Positions 7,106 through 15,835 of a DNA stretch of 64,000 bases are shown here, in pieces. Under the pieces are notes generated by a model. It did not search any database. It had not been told where the DNA came from and saw only the letters and a list, made by a program, of their open reading frames with translations. How positions within the stretch are numbered: position 1 is the first letter of the stretch; every line of letters starts with the position of its first letter. Source of the DNA: Falsibacillus pallidus (GTDB taxonomy: Bacteria; Bacillota; Bacilli; Bacillales; DSM-25281); the NCBI RefSeq assembly GCF_003350505.1, contig NZ_QQAY01000004.1, positions 186,001 to 250,000 of the forward strand. Direction: 5' to 3'. The position numbers were made by a program, and so were the translations under genes.

Positions 7106-8458
7106 ATGTCAGACAGCACGTTAATTTTGGTAGCGCTTGCAGGAATTTTTCTTTTGTTATTTTTGGTTATGAAAACGAAGCTGCATGCATTCGTAGCTCT
7201 CATTTTAGTCAGTCTTCTAGTTGGCATCGCAGCTGGAATGCCTCTTGGCGATGTTGTGAAAACCATCGAAAAGGGTATGGGGGGAACACTTGGATTTGTA
7301 GCAGTCGTTGTTGGTTTAGGAGCGATGTTCGGAAGAATGCTAGAAGTCTCAGGCGGTGCTGAACGATTGGCACAGACACTCATTGGAAAGTTTGGGGAAA
7401 AAAATGCTCAGTGGGCGTTGGGAATCACTGGATTCCTGGTAGCCATCCCGGTATTTTTTGATGTAGGGTTCATTATCTTGGTTCCAATCGTTTATGGATT
7501 ATCAAAGAAGACGGGAAAATCCCTTTTGTTTTATGGTATCCCGCTACTGGCAGGGTTGGCTGTTACCCACAGCTTCATTCCGCCAACGCCGGGTCCTATC
7601 GCTGTTGCTAATTTGATTGGCGCGGATTTAGGATGGGTCATTTTATTCGGAGCGATTGCCGGGGTTCCTGCAATGATTTTGGCAGGACCGGTATTCGGGA
7701 AATTCATTGCAAAGCGCATTCACGCTGAAATGCCTGAGTATATGAAGGATCAGGCAACAGAAGGGAAGCTATATGATAAAGATCTTCCAAGTTTCGGCTT
7801 GATTGCTTCTTTGATTTCCATTCCATTGGTATTGATTTTATTGAACACTGTTACTGGTGCGGTTCTGCCGGAAGGGAATAATCTGCGTACATTCTTTACT
7901 TTCTTGGGCCATCCTTTTGTTGCTTTGACAATTGCCACAATATTGACGTTTATACTTTTGGGAACTAAACGTGGATACACAAGGGATGAGGTGCAGGAAA
8001 TTGCCACAAAAGCATTGGAGCCGGCTGGAATCATCATTTTAGTTACAGGCGCCGGGGGCGTGTTTAAACAAGTATTGATTGATTCAGGCGTTGGACAGGT
8101 ACTTGGGGATATGATGGCAGGATCAAACTTGCCTCCAATTCTTTTGGCCTTCATCATTGCCACTGTCGTCCGTGTAGCACAAGGGTCTGCAACAGTTGCC
8201 ATGGTCACTGCAGCAGGCTTGATTTCGCCGCTTATTTCCACTATGGGACTTGAAGGCCCTATGCTTGGATTGATTGTTATCGCCATAGCTTCAGGGGCAA
8301 CCATTTTCTCACATGTCAACGATTCAGGTTTTTGGCTAGTAAACCGCTACTTCGGCCTCAATGTCAAAGATACTCTTAAATCATGGACAGTCATGGAGAC
8401 TATAGTAGCACTCACCGGTTTTATAGTGGTGTTTGTAATCGGATTATTTATTGCATAA
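7106..8458 (+). CDS. gntP: Gluconate:H+ symporter GntP
   Basis: This 450-residue permease imports gluconate. It is almost entirely hydrophobic, with about 12 to 14 membrane segments, and carries the GntP-family features GMGGTLGFVAVVVGLGAMFG, THSFIPPTPGP and GSATVAMVTAAGLI, ending SHVNDSGFWLVNRYF. Length matches B. subtilis GntP. ATG 7106 is preceded by GGAGGA; a TTG at 7091 overlaps that site. Expression should depend on the divergent RpiR regulator and the cre site. The gluconate kinase follows after about 75 bp. Confidence 0.95.
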   Translation: MSDSTLILVALAGIFLLLFLVMKTKLHAFVALILVSLLVGIAAGMPLGDVVKTIEKGMGGTLGFVAVVVGLGAMFGRMLEVSGGAERLAQTLIGKFGEKNAQWALGITGFLVAIPVFFDVGFIILVPIVYGLSKKTGKSLLFYGIPLLAGLAVTHSFIPPTPGPIAVANLIGADLGWVILFGAIAGVPAMILAGPVFGKFIAKRIHAEMPEYMKDQATEGKLYDKDLPSFGLIASLISIPLVLILLNTVTGAVLPEGNNLRTFFTFLGHPFVALTIATILTFILLGTKRGYTRDEVQEIATKALEPAGIIILVTGAGGVFKQVLIDSGVGQVLGDMMAGSNLPPILLAFIIATVVRVAQGSATVAMVTAAGLISPLISTMGLEGPMLGLIVIAIASGATIFSHVNDSGFWLVNRYFGLNVKDTLKSWTVMETIVALTGFIVVFVIGLFIA

Positions 8459-8475
8459 AATGAAATTATTGAATG

Positions 8476-8506
8476 AAGGAAGGGGGCAGCGCCTCTCTTC
8501 CTTTTC
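8476..8506 (+). terminator. Weak hairpin between gntP and gntK
   Basis: AAGGAAG (8476-8482) pairs with CTTCCTT (8497-8503), with further partial pairing of GGGG with CCTC inside, followed by TTCTTTG. It may attenuate transcription into gntK or stabilise the gntP message. The T-run is poor. Confidence 0.35.
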
Positions 8507-8534
8507 TTTGACTTGCTTTTAGGGAGGAATGAAA

Positions 8535-10085
8535 ATGACTTTGAAACCATATATGATCGGCGTGGATATTGGGACCACGAGTACGAAAGCGGTCCTTTTC
8601 AATAAAAAAGGCGAAGCCCTGCACCGTTCGGGGGTAGAGTATCCACTCCATACTCCGACTCCCTCCACTGCAGAACAGGATCCAGATGAAATATTTTTGG
8701 CTGTCCAGCATTCAATCAGGACATGCATTGAGGAATCCGGGATAGAAAGCAAAAAGCTGGATTTCATTTCGTTCAGTTCTGCAATGCATAGCCTTATTCT
8801 CATAGGAGAAAATGGGGTGCCGCTTACTCCATCCATTACATGGGCTGATAATAGAAGCGCTGCATGGGCTGAATACTTGAAAAATAACGGAGGGCATGAG
8901 ATTTACTTAAGGACAGGCACACCTATCCATCCGATGTCCCCGCTTGTGAAGCTGCTATGGCTGAACGCAGAGCACCCGGAATTGGTAAAGAAGACTAAGA
9001 AATTTATATCAATCAAAGAATATATTTTCTATAAGTTATTCAATGAATATATCGTCGACCATTCCATCGCTTCTGCAACTGGTTTATTTAATTTAAAGGA
9101 GAAGGACTGGGATTATGAGGCTCTGAATCTTGCGAAAATCACCCCAAGTCAATTATCCCGATTAGTGCCTACTACTTATTCGATTAAGGGGATTTCACCT
9201 GATTTCGCTGAATTGATGGGAGTCGATCCAGAGGTGAATTTTATTATCGGAGCAAGTGATGGTGTTTTATCCAACCTTGGAGTGAATGCTATTAAACCAG
9301 GTGTTGCTGCATTGACCATAGGTACGAGCGGTGCTATCCGTTCAGTAGTCGATCAGCCAAGAACAGATCCATTGGGCAGGACGTTCTGCTATGTCTTGGC
9401 GGATCAACATTGGGTGATAGGAGGACCGGTCAATAACGGAGGCATGATATTCCGTTGGGCGAAAAATGAATTGGCGGCATCAGAAATAGAAACAGCAAAA
9501 AGGCTCGGTGTGGATGCTTATGATTTGCTCACAGAGATGGCCGACAAGGTTTCCCCAGGGGCGGAAGGACTGATTTTCCATCCTTATTTGTCAGGGGAAA
9601 GAGCCCCTTTATGGAATGCAGACGCAAGGGGATCATTTTTCGGATTAGGCTTGCACCATAAAAAAGAGCACATGATCAGGGCTGTTCTTGAAGGGATTGT
9701 AATGAATCTCTATTCCGTTTTACTCATAATGGAAGAGTTGACAGGAGTGCCGGCGAAAATCCAGGCAACAGGGGGCTTTGCCCGTTCAAAGGTCTGGAGG
9801 CAGATGCTGGCGGATGTGTTTGGATATGAGGTTCATGTTCCTGAAAGTTTTGAAAGCTCTTGTTTAGGGGCAGTCGTGCTTGGGATGTATGGACTTGGTC
9901 AAATAGAGGACTTGTCAATTGTCGATAAAATGGTGGGCTCTGTACATGCGCATCACCCTATAAAAAATACTAATGATGTTTATAAACAGCTTTACCCTAT
10001 ATTTGAACGGCTTTCTGGCATGTTCGACCAAGGATACAGTGAAATTGCTGCTTTTCAAGCAAAACAAACCAATTTGCAAAAATAA
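8535..10085 (+). CDS. gntK: Gluconokinase (FGGY family)
   Basis: This 516-residue kinase phosphorylates gluconate to 6-phosphogluconate, feeding the pentose phosphate pathway. FGGY features are the N-terminal phosphate loop GVDIGTTSTKAV, a second ATP-binding glycine motif LTIGTSGAIRS, and the C-terminal signature segment ATGGFARSKVWRQMLADVFG. Length matches B. subtilis GntK (513). ATG 8535 was chosen for its spacing from GGGAGG; ATG 8529 is too close. gntZ is not adjacent. A strong terminator follows. Confidence 0.95.
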   Translation: MTLKPYMIGVDIGTTSTKAVLFNKKGEALHRSGVEYPLHTPTPSTAEQDPDEIFLAVQHSIRTCIEESGIESKKLDFISFSSAMHSLILIGENGVPLTPSITWADNRSAAWAEYLKNNGGHEIYLRTGTPIHPMSPLVKLLWLNAEHPELVKKTKKFISIKEYIFYKLFNEYIVDHSIASATGLFNLKEKDWDYEALNLAKITPSQLSRLVPTTYSIKGISPDFAELMGVDPEVNFIIGASDGVLSNLGVNAIKPGVAALTIGTSGAIRSVVDQPRTDPLGRTFCYVLADQHWVIGGPVNNGGMIFRWAKNELAASEIETAKRLGVDAYDLLTEMADKVSPGAEGLIFHPYLSGERAPLWNADARGSFFGLGLHHKKEHMIRAVLEGIVMNLYSVLLIMEELTGVPAKIQATGGFARSKVWRQMLADVFGYEVHVPESFESSCLGAVVLGMYGLGQIEDLSIVDKMVGSVHAHHPIKNTNDVYKQLYPIFERLSGMFDQGYSEIAAFQAKQTNLQK

Positions 10086-10103
10086 AATCACTCAACCAAT
10101 AAG

Positions 10104-10137
10104 AAGGAAGCATCCTCATTAAGATGCTTCCTTTTCT
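10104..10137. terminator. Bidirectional intrinsic terminator
   Basis: AAGGAAGCATC (10104-10114) pairs perfectly with GATGCTTCCTT (10123-10133). It overlaps the stop of pxpA on the minus strand and ends gntK on the plus strand. Confidence 0.85.
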
Positions 10138-10889
10138 AAACTTTTAATCTTGATTCCTGCAGATTTCAGTTCTTTATTCAATTTTTTGGCCAACTCCAGT
10201 GCACCAGGTCCATCGCTGTGAAGACAAATGGTAGTCCCTTTCATAGAGATGACAGTGCCGTCAATGGCGGTGACCGTCTGCTTAGTAATAATTTGCAATG
10301 ATTGGTTGACTGCCTGGTCAAGGTTTGAAATCAACGCTTTTTCATGGGTGCGAGGCGTCAATTTACCATCAGGCATGTAGGATCGGTCGGCAAAGACTTC
10401 ATAACCCACGTTCAATCCAAATGATTCAGCTGCTCTTGTCAATTCACTTCCTGATAGTCCATAAAAGATCAGTGAATTATCAAAATCATAGACTGCTTTG
10501 GCAATTGCAGCGGCGGAAGGAGCATGGTCTGCTGCCATGTTATATAAAGCTCCATGGGGCTTTACATGATTTAGCGTGAGGGAATGGCTGCGAAGGAATC
10601 CTTCCAGTGCTCCCAGCTGGTACAGTGTGATGGAGTATATTTCTTCTGAAGATAATACCATTTGGCGTCTCCCGAATCCTTGCAGATCAGGAAATCCGGG
10701 GTGTGCCCCAATTTTAACCGAAGCTTCTTTTGCCAATTGGACAGTCTTTTTCATCACCATGGCATCACCGGCGTGAAACCCGCACGCAATATTCGCTGAT
10801 GTGATATACTTCATGATTTCTGCATCATTTCCTGACGAATAAGAACCGAAACTTTCTCCTAAGTCGCAATTCAAATCAATGCTAAACAT
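10119..10889 (-). CDS. pxpA: 5-oxoprolinase subunit A (LamB/YcsF family)
   Basis: This 256-residue protein is the LamB/YcsF subunit of the PxpABC enzyme that hydrolyses 5-oxoproline (pyroglutamate) to glutamate with ATP. Family signatures are DLNCDLGESFG at the start, ANIACGFHAGD, GAHPGFPDLQGFGRR, and the late CLHSDGPGA. It is the last gene of the pxpB-pxpC-pxpA unit; its ATG overlaps the pxpC stop by one base (TAATG). Confidence 0.96.
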   Translation of the reverse strand: MFSIDLNCDLGESFGSYSSGNDAEIMKYITSANIACGFHAGDAMVMKKTVQLAKEASVKIGAHPGFPDLQGFGRRQMVLSSEEIYSITLYQLGALEGFLRSHSLTLNHVKPHGALYNMAADHAPSAAAIAKAVYDFDNSLIFYGLSGSELTRAAESFGLNVGYEVFADRSYMPDGKLTPRTHEKALISNLDQAVNQSLQIITKQTVTAIDGTVISMKGTTICLHSDGPGALELAKKLNKELKSAGIKIKSLEKEAS

Positions 10890-11848
10890 TAATTCATCTC
10901 CTTAATTTTAAATTGAATGGATGATTTTATTTCATTAAGTAAACTATTTTGTTCAAACATCAGCTGATGAGCTTTTTCAACTGTAATAAATGAAAAAAAT
11001 ACGGACTCGCCTGGTTTTTTTTGAGCTAAGATCGGCAAATCGGCTGTAATGACTTGTCCAATTTTCGGATAGCCGCCTGTCGTCTGGCAGTCGGCCATTA
11101 GCACGATCGGCTTACCGGAAGGTGGAACTTGAATTGTACCCATAGCCACTCCTTCGGTCAATAACTCCTCATCCGTTTTCCGTTCCAGTTTTTCTCCATC
11201 TAAACGCATACCCATCCTGTCTGATTCAGAAGTGATTTGGTAGGGATTATTGCAGAAAGCGTTAAGACTCTCCATTTGAAACCAGTTTTTTTGCAGGCCA
11301 TCTGTAACACGGATCTCTGCTTCTTTGAGATAAGAAAAAATCTGCGGACTAAGCCGCCAGTTCGTTTGTGAGGAGGAGAACTCTCCATATTTCGCCACTG
11401 GGATGCAGTCGCCATTTTTCAGCTTTCTCCCTAACAGTCCGTCCATTTTTAATCTTAAGTCACTCGATTTACTTCCCAACGATCCCGGAACATCAATTCC
11501 TCCTTTTACGGCAAGATACCCTCTTGCCCCTTTTGTGGAATTCTTTATTTCAAGAATATCGCCTTCCCTGGCTATTATAGGTGCTCCGTTTGGAATAGGG
11601 CGATGATTTAAACGAGGACAAAAGTCTCCTCCGGCGATGGAAAAGAGGCTGTCATGCAAGAATTTAATTGTAGGTCCGATTAAAGTGAATTCTAATACTG
11701 CTTCATTCATGTTATTGCCGACAAGAAGATTAGCCAACTTAGCAGCAAATGGATCCATGGCGCCTGAGCGAGTAATCCCATATTTTTGAAAGCCGAACCT
11801 TCCTAAATCTTGAATGGTGGTCATTAAACCTGCCTTTAAAATTTTCAT
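10889..11848 (-). CDS. pxpC: 5-oxoprolinase subunit C (KipA-like carboxyltransferase)
   Basis: This 319-residue protein is of the biotin-dependent carboxyltransferase-like KipA/PxpC family. It carries GLMTTIQDLGRFGFQKYGI at the N-terminus, SGAMDPFAA and NEAVLEFTL, and the C-terminal motif VLMADCQTTGGYPKIGQV. In 5-oxoprolinase it works with PxpB on the activated intermediate. In B. subtilis the homologue KipA antagonises the kinase inhibitor KipI; the full pxpBCA set here points to the enzymatic role. It starts six bases after the pxpB stop. Confidence 0.95.
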   Translation of the reverse strand: MKILKAGLMTTIQDLGRFGFQKYGITRSGAMDPFAAKLANLLVGNNMNEAVLEFTLIGPTIKFLHDSLFSIAGGDFCPRLNHRPIPNGAPIIAREGDILEIKNSTKGARGYLAVKGGIDVPGSLGSKSSDLRLKMDGLLGRKLKNGDCIPVAKYGEFSSSQTNWRLSPQIFSYLKEAEIRVTDGLQKNWFQMESLNAFCNNPYQITSESDRMGMRLDGEKLERKTDEELLTEGVAMGTIQVPPSGKPIVLMADCQTTGGYPKIGQVITADLPILAQKKPGESVFFSFITVEKAHQLMFEQNSLLNEIKSSIQFKIKEMN

Positions 11849-11854
11849 AGGAAA

Positions 11855-12553
11855 TCAATCTTCCCTCCAATTCTCAAATTCTTCTAATGTTATTGGATAG
11901 AACTTTACATCCATTCCAGGTGTTAATTTCACAGGAGGGGAATCTTCAAGGTTAAACAGATCGATTGGAGTCCTTCCAATGATCTGCCATCCGCCTGGAC
12001 TGCTGACGGGATAAATGCCAGTCTGGCTGCCAACAATTCCAACAGAACCTTTTGGCACTAAAATTCTGGGATTCGTTTTCCGAGGGGAAGCAATTTTCTT
12101 GTCAACCGGACCCAAGAACGGGAATCCCGGTGAGAATCCAATGAAATACACAGAGTAGACCGGTGATATATGCGCCTCAATTATTTCATCTTTCGAAAGC
12201 TGTTTATTGATTGATAATTCTTCGAGATCTAATGCGAATTTGGAATGGTAGCAAACAGGTATTTCGATTTGTCTTTGTTCACCCTGAATGTTTGACTCTT
12301 CCTTAAGCAGAACACCAGCAATCAAATCTTCCATCTTTTTGTATGGATGAATAGAATCAAAATGAAATGGTTCATAATGAATGGTCAATGTGGTAAAAGC
12401 GGGTACTATATCCCTTACAAAAGGAAAATTGGCCTGCTCGATCATAGTGCAGGCCAAATGGATCTTTTTATTAATTGCAGGCGAGATGGATTGGCCGAAT
12501 TTCAGCATAATGGCAGAATCGCCTAAAGGAAATGCTTGATAGGATATTGGCAA
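11855..12553 (-). CDS. pxpB: 5-oxoprolinase subunit B (KipI-like)
   Basis: This protein of about 232 residues is of the PxpB/KipI family (cyclophilin-like fold). Signatures are FPLGDSAIMLKFG near the start, IHYEP, YSVYFIGFSPGFPFLG, PRILVPKGSVGIVGSQTGIY, and PGGWQIIGRTP. A TTG at 12553 is preceded by AAGGTG at six-base spacing and is preferred over a GTG at 12562 that is itself part of that ribosome-binding site. It is the first gene of the pxpBCA operon, which should recycle pyroglutamate to glutamate. Confidence 0.93.
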   Translation of the reverse strand: MPISYQAFPLGDSAIMLKFGQSISPAINKKIHLACTMIEQANFPFVRDIVPAFTTLTIHYEPFHFDSIHPYKKMEDLIAGVLLKEESNIQGEQRQIEIPVCYHSKFALDLEELSINKQLSKDEIIEAHISPVYSVYFIGFSPGFPFLGPVDKKIASPRKTNPRILVPKGSVGIVGSQTGIYPVSSPGGWQIIGRTPIDLFNLEDSPPVKLTPGMDVKFYPITLEEFENWRED

Positions 12554-12859
12554 AACAGACACCTTCTTAATTAAGTCGTAATCTTCTGAAATTTATGCAT
12601 TAATGGTATCAAACTCATTCAAATCTTTCAATTGCTAGTTAAATAGAATGTAGGATGGGGGCAACGTTATTACGGAGAGATTTTGGTTCATAGTTTTACA
12701 ATTGGATATTTTTTAATGAAATTTTAATCTTTCTTTCATTCCATTTTCTTTTTTGTGTTTTATGATGACTATGGTGTTCAGTTAGGACAAGGATGGCAGC
12801 CCCCTTTTTAAGGACTGGATGAACTATATGATTGTAGAACAGGCCATTAGCAGCCGGTT

Positions 12860-12890
12860 TTGTTCTGCATTTGTGTTTTATCCTTATAAT
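12860..12890 (+). promoter_or_regulatory. Possible promoter of a short plus-strand RNA
   Basis: TATAAT at 12885-12890 has TTGTTC at 12860-12865 upstream (19-bp spacer, slightly long). It precedes the orphan terminator by about 25 bp. Confidence 0.35.
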
Positions 12891-12896
12891 ACCCAT

Positions 12897-12960
12897 TCTA
12901 AAGTTTCTGCTTTGGGTTGATCCGGAATCGCGTTGATTCTTGGATCAACCCTCTTTTTTT
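12897..12960 (+). ncRNA. Candidate short RNA ending in a strong terminator
   Basis: This is the stretch from the predicted start site to the terminator's T-run. It is about 65 nt long and has no ORF. Nothing on the plus strand upstream needs a terminator, since pxpBCA is on the other strand. Existence of the RNA is inferred. Confidence 0.3.
12914..12960 (+). terminator. Strong intrinsic terminator without an upstream gene
   Basis: GGGTTGATCC (12914-12923) pairs perfectly with GGATCAACCC (12942-12951), followed by TCTTTTTTTTT. Confidence 0.8.
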
Positions 12961-13041
12961 TAAAGTATTATTAACAGTTTTTCATTTGATTTTAATGTTT
13001 TTTTGACACAATGGAATGTATAAAGAAGGAGGCGTATGGAT

Positions 13042-13170
13042 ATGTTTTGGATTAGACTTATACCGATTGCATTCTTCAGTTTATCAGCCATTTCGCTATT
13101 AGCTTTTCAATCTATAGAGATCGTACATGCAATTACAGATTTAATTTTTCAAAAAAGTCGGTTAAAATAA
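13042..13170 (+). CDS. Small membrane protein (42 residues)
   Basis: This short ORF begins MFWIRLIPIAFFSLS and has one clear hydrophobic helix (about residues 3-23) followed by an amphipathic tail ending SRLK. AAGGAGG at 13026-13032 is nine bases upstream of ATG 13042; an in-frame ATG at 13036 is closer. It ends 45 bp before the two-component system and may be cotranscribed with it. I do not recognise the family. Small membrane proteins beside sensor kinases sometimes modulate them, but nothing here shows that. Confidence 0.6.
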   Translation: MFWIRLIPIAFFSLSAISLLAFQSIEIVHAITDLIFQKSRLK

Positions 13171-13215
13171 GGGCATTATACTATTGACCTATTGTCTAAA
13201 AAGCAGGTGTGAATA

Positions 13216-13899
13216 ATGAAGCGGATTTTAATTATAGAGGATGAAAAAAATCTGGCAAGGTTCATTGAATTGGAGCTTCAGTACGAAGGGTACGAAACTG
13301 CTGTCTGCAATGATGGAAGGGAAGGCCTCGAACAGGCACTTGAACAGGACTGGGATGTCATTCTTCTTGACCTGATGCTTCCCAGCCTGAATGGCATGGA
13401 GGTCTGCAGAAGGGTTCGTCATGTGAAGGAAACGCCTATCATCATGATCACAGCGAGGGACAGTGTAATGGACAGGGTTTCAGGTCTTGATCATGGAGCA
13501 GATGATTATATAGTAAAGCCGTTTGCCATTGAAGAGTTGCTGGCGAGGCTCAGATCTGTGTTCCGCAGGATGGAAACTGCAGTACCAGCGAAACAAACCA
13601 TGACAGTTTTTACATTCAGGGATATTACTTTGGAGAAAGAATCAAGGATTGTAAAAAAGGGCGAAGAAGTAATCGATTTGACCAAGAGGGAATATGAACT
13701 TTTGCAGACCTTGATGGAAAATGAAAACATTGTGATGACGAGGGAAGCACTCCTCAATAAAATCTGGGGCTATGAAACAGAAGTTGAAACCAATGTGGTT
13801 GACGTGTATATTCGATACCTTCGAAATAAAATCGATAATCCCGGTGAAGAAAGCTATATACAGACTGTACGCGGGACGGGCTATGTGATGAGAAAATGA
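13216..13899 (+). CDS. OmpR/PhoB-family response regulator (ArlR/YkoG-like)
   Basis: This 227-residue response regulator has a receiver domain (residues 1-118) with acidic residues EDE at 8-10, phosphoacceptor D52 in LLDLMLP, and the conserved KPF switch segment. A winged-helix DNA-binding domain follows (about 130-227: LTKREYELLQTL, then VDVYIRYLRNKID and VRGTGYVMRK). It resembles the ArlR/YkoG group. The kinase gene overlaps its stop in an ATGA junction, so the pair is coupled. The stimulus and regulon are unknown. Confidence 0.95.
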   Translation: MKRILIIEDEKNLARFIELELQYEGYETAVCNDGREGLEQALEQDWDVILLDLMLPSLNGMEVCRRVRHVKETPIIMITARDSVMDRVSGLDHGADDYIVKPFAIEELLARLRSVFRRMETAVPAKQTMTVFTFRDITLEKESRIVKKGEEVIDLTKREYELLQTLMENENIVMTREALLNKIWGYETEVETNVVDVYIRYLRNKIDNPGEESYIQTVRGTGYVMRK

Positions 13900-15305
13900 A
13901 TAAATTACTGAATTGGTTCAACAACTGCTCCCTTAAGGTAAAATGGTCGATTGGCGCCAGTACGGCTATTTTCTTCACCTTTTTTATTTTCAGCTTTTTT
14001 CAATATCATGTCATCAGCAATTGGCTTCTGAATGAAGAAGAAAATAACGTACGCCAAGTTCTTGATGAATTGGCTATTTTTTATAAACAAAGAGGGCCGG
14101 ACATCGACATGGCCGATCTTTCAGACAGTGAAGATTTAATCAAACAAATCGTAGAGAAAAACCAGACGATCAGGATCACGGATACATCAGGAAAAGAAGT
14201 ATTTGTTGTCCATAATGAACAGGATCCCTATTACTATATCCCGTTTCAGCCCGTCGATGGAAAAACCATCATGCAGCTCCAGACAAACGGTAAAAAGCTG
14301 TATGTTGGAAGAATGCCTATCCAATCCAGACAGTTCAATGGATACGTTGAAGTCATATATCCGCTGAACAGATATCATCAGATGATGAATAACCTCTGGT
14401 TTGTCATGAGTATGTTCGGATTGGCTGCGCTAGTATTGAGCGGGGTCTTTGGGTTTTTAATGGCAAAGAATTTCCTTAAACCATTGCAGAAACTGTCCAA
14501 TGCTATGAGAATGATACAGCGGAGAGGGTTTCAGCAGAGGATGGAGCCGAGCCGCTCACATGATGAAATCGGAGAACTGACAGTTATATTCAACGAAATG
14601 ATGGACAAACTTGAACGCTCTTTTGCGCAGCAAAAGCAGTTTGTCGAAGATGCTTCGCATGAACTGAGGACTCCGATCCAAATCATGGAGGGGCACCTTT
14701 CATTATTGAATAGATGGGGGAAAAAGGATGAGGTCATCCTGGATGAGTCATTGTTTGCCTCACTGCAGGAATTGGATCGGATTAAATATCTCGTTCAAGA
14801 ACTGCTGGAGCTGTCCCGTGCTGAGCAAATTCAAAAAGGGGATGGTGAGGCTTCTGCAGACATCGTCTCGACAATTGAAAGAGTACTGAAGAATTTTCAG
14901 CTCCTTCATAAGGAATATACCTTCATATTTGATCAAAGAGGGAACCTTAGCCATCAGGTAGGAATAAGCGACCACCATCTTGAGCAGGTTCTCATCATCC
15001 TTCTTGATAATGCAGTGAAATATTCAGATAAAAACAAAAATATTACGATATTAATAGAAGAAATGGAACAAGATGTGAAGGTCATCATAGAGGATAAGGG
15101 TATAGGTATCCCGGAAGACCAGCTTTCCAGCATTTTTCACCGATTCTATCGAGTGGATAAAGCGCGCAGCCGTGAGAAAGGCGGGAATGGCTTAGGTTTG
15201 GCCATTGCGAAACAAATCATAGAAGGCTATGGCGGCAATATCACGGCAGAAAGCCAAGTCGATGAAGGTACCCGCGTCCAATTTGTTCTTCCATTCAAAT
15301 CTTAA
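13896..15305 (+). CDS. Sensor histidine kinase (ArlS/YkoH-like)
   Basis: This 469-residue membrane kinase has TM1 at about 17-40, an extracellular domain to about 165, TM2 at about 167-190 and a HAMP linker (about 191-243). The HisKA domain carries phosphoacceptor H255 in EDASHELRTP. The ATPase domain shows the N box (LIILLDNAVKYS), G1 box (IEDKGIGIPEDQ), F box (FHRFYRVDKARS) and G2 box (GGNGLGLAI). It forms a two-component system with the preceding regulator. The ArlS/YkoH assignment rests on overall resemblance. Confidence 0.95.
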   Translation: MNKLLNWFNNCSLKVKWSIGASTAIFFTFFIFSFFQYHVISNWLLNEEENNVRQVLDELAIFYKQRGPDIDMADLSDSEDLIKQIVEKNQTIRITDTSGKEVFVVHNEQDPYYYIPFQPVDGKTIMQLQTNGKKLYVGRMPIQSRQFNGYVEVIYPLNRYHQMMNNLWFVMSMFGLAALVLSGVFGFLMAKNFLKPLQKLSNAMRMIQRRGFQQRMEPSRSHDEIGELTVIFNEMMDKLERSFAQQKQFVEDASHELRTPIQIMEGHLSLLNRWGKKDEVILDESLFASLQELDRIKYLVQELLELSRAEQIQKGDGEASADIVSTIERVLKNFQLLHKEYTFIFDQRGNLSHQVGISDHHLEQVLIILLDNAVKYSDKNKNITILIEEMEQDVKVIIEDKGIGIPEDQLSSIFHRFYRVDKARSREKGGNGLGLAIAKQIIEGYGGNITAESQVDEGTRVQFVLPFKS

Positions 15306-15314
15306 ATTGAAATG

Positions 15315-15345
15315 ACCAGTAAGGTTCAGTCCTCACTGGTTTCTT
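15315..15345. terminator. Bidirectional terminator
   Basis: ACCAGT (15315-15320) pairs with ACTGGT (15335-15340), extended by AGG/CCT, followed by TTCTTTT. It lies between the convergent kinase and GerPC-like genes. Confidence 0.6.
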
Positions 15346-15796
15346 TTAATTCTGCTTTTCCAGACATCTTTCTTTCTATTGATTGGGTCTTATTTTTCAA
15401 CTTTTCTTCGTATTTTTTTGCTTTCATAGTTAATTTTGGAATAGGCGAAGCAGCTTCGCGTTCTTCGGATTCCTGTTTAGTTTTCTTGTTTTTCAGCTTT
15501 TTACTGCTTTTTCCTTCATAACTGGTCCCGATATTCAATTTACCGGTTAATTCTTTAATCCCCAGCTGCCCGAAATTATTACTATATTCCAGGCTTTCCA
15601 CTATCACTTTATCTACATTTAAATTTTCAATATTAATCTTAGAATGCTCCCCGTCTCCATGGGCAGCTTCTTTATATTGATCCAAAATGGAAATTTGCGT
15701 TTTTTGGATTTTTTCTAATGAATGGGATAGCCGATCTATTTTTTTCTCCAGGCGGTGCCAATCAGCTGACTGCTTTTTCTTACGCCATGTAAACAT
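15326..15796 (-). CDS. GerPC-like spore protein (locus A)
   Basis: This 156-residue hydrophilic protein has a predicted coiled coil at about residues 8-45. A segment follows (INIENLNVDKVIVESLE, then LGIKELTGKLNIG) that matches the core of GerPC: an amphipathic strand plus the L-x-G-x-LNIG motif. The C-terminal third is highly charged (K, E and S rich). Canonical GerPC is about 200 residues. GerP proteins help germinants cross the spore coat. A paralogue with the same core is at 57852-58223. The SD GGAGGTG precedes the ATG; it lies 40 bp downstream of the Hsp20 gene, likely cotranscribed. Confidence 0.7.
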   Translation of the reverse strand: MFTWRKKKQSADWHRLEKKIDRLSHSLEKIQKTQISILDQYKEAAHGDGEHSKINIENLNVDKVIVESLEYSNNFGQLGIKELTGKLNIGTSYEGKSSKKLKNKKTKQESEEREAASPIPKLTMKAKKYEEKLKNKTQSIERKMSGKAELKETSED

Positions 15797-15835
15797 TTAG
15801 CACCTCCAAAAAGACTATCTGCATTAAAAATCTTT

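Larger units (their letters stand above)
12554..13035. other. Intergenic region with orphan terminator
   Basis: No protein gene is supported in the region upstream of pxpB. It contains the pxpBCA control region on the minus strand and, on the plus strand, a possible promoter and strong terminator described separately. A 66-codon minus-strand frame at 12696-12896 lacks an SD and has no recognisable features. Confidence 0.5.

Noticed and set aside
10119-12553. KipI/KipA sporulation kinase control
   Set aside because: The full pxpB-pxpC-pxpA set is present, so 5-oxoprolinase is the simpler reading, although B. subtilis kipI/kipA belong to the same families.
12696-12896. Possible 66-residue minus-strand protein
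   Set aside because: No SD, no recognisable features, overlaps the possible promoter of the orphan RNA.
13003-13024. SigA promoter TTGACA/TATAAA before the small membrane protein
   Set aside because: The spacer is only 10 bp, so it cannot be a normal SigA promoter.
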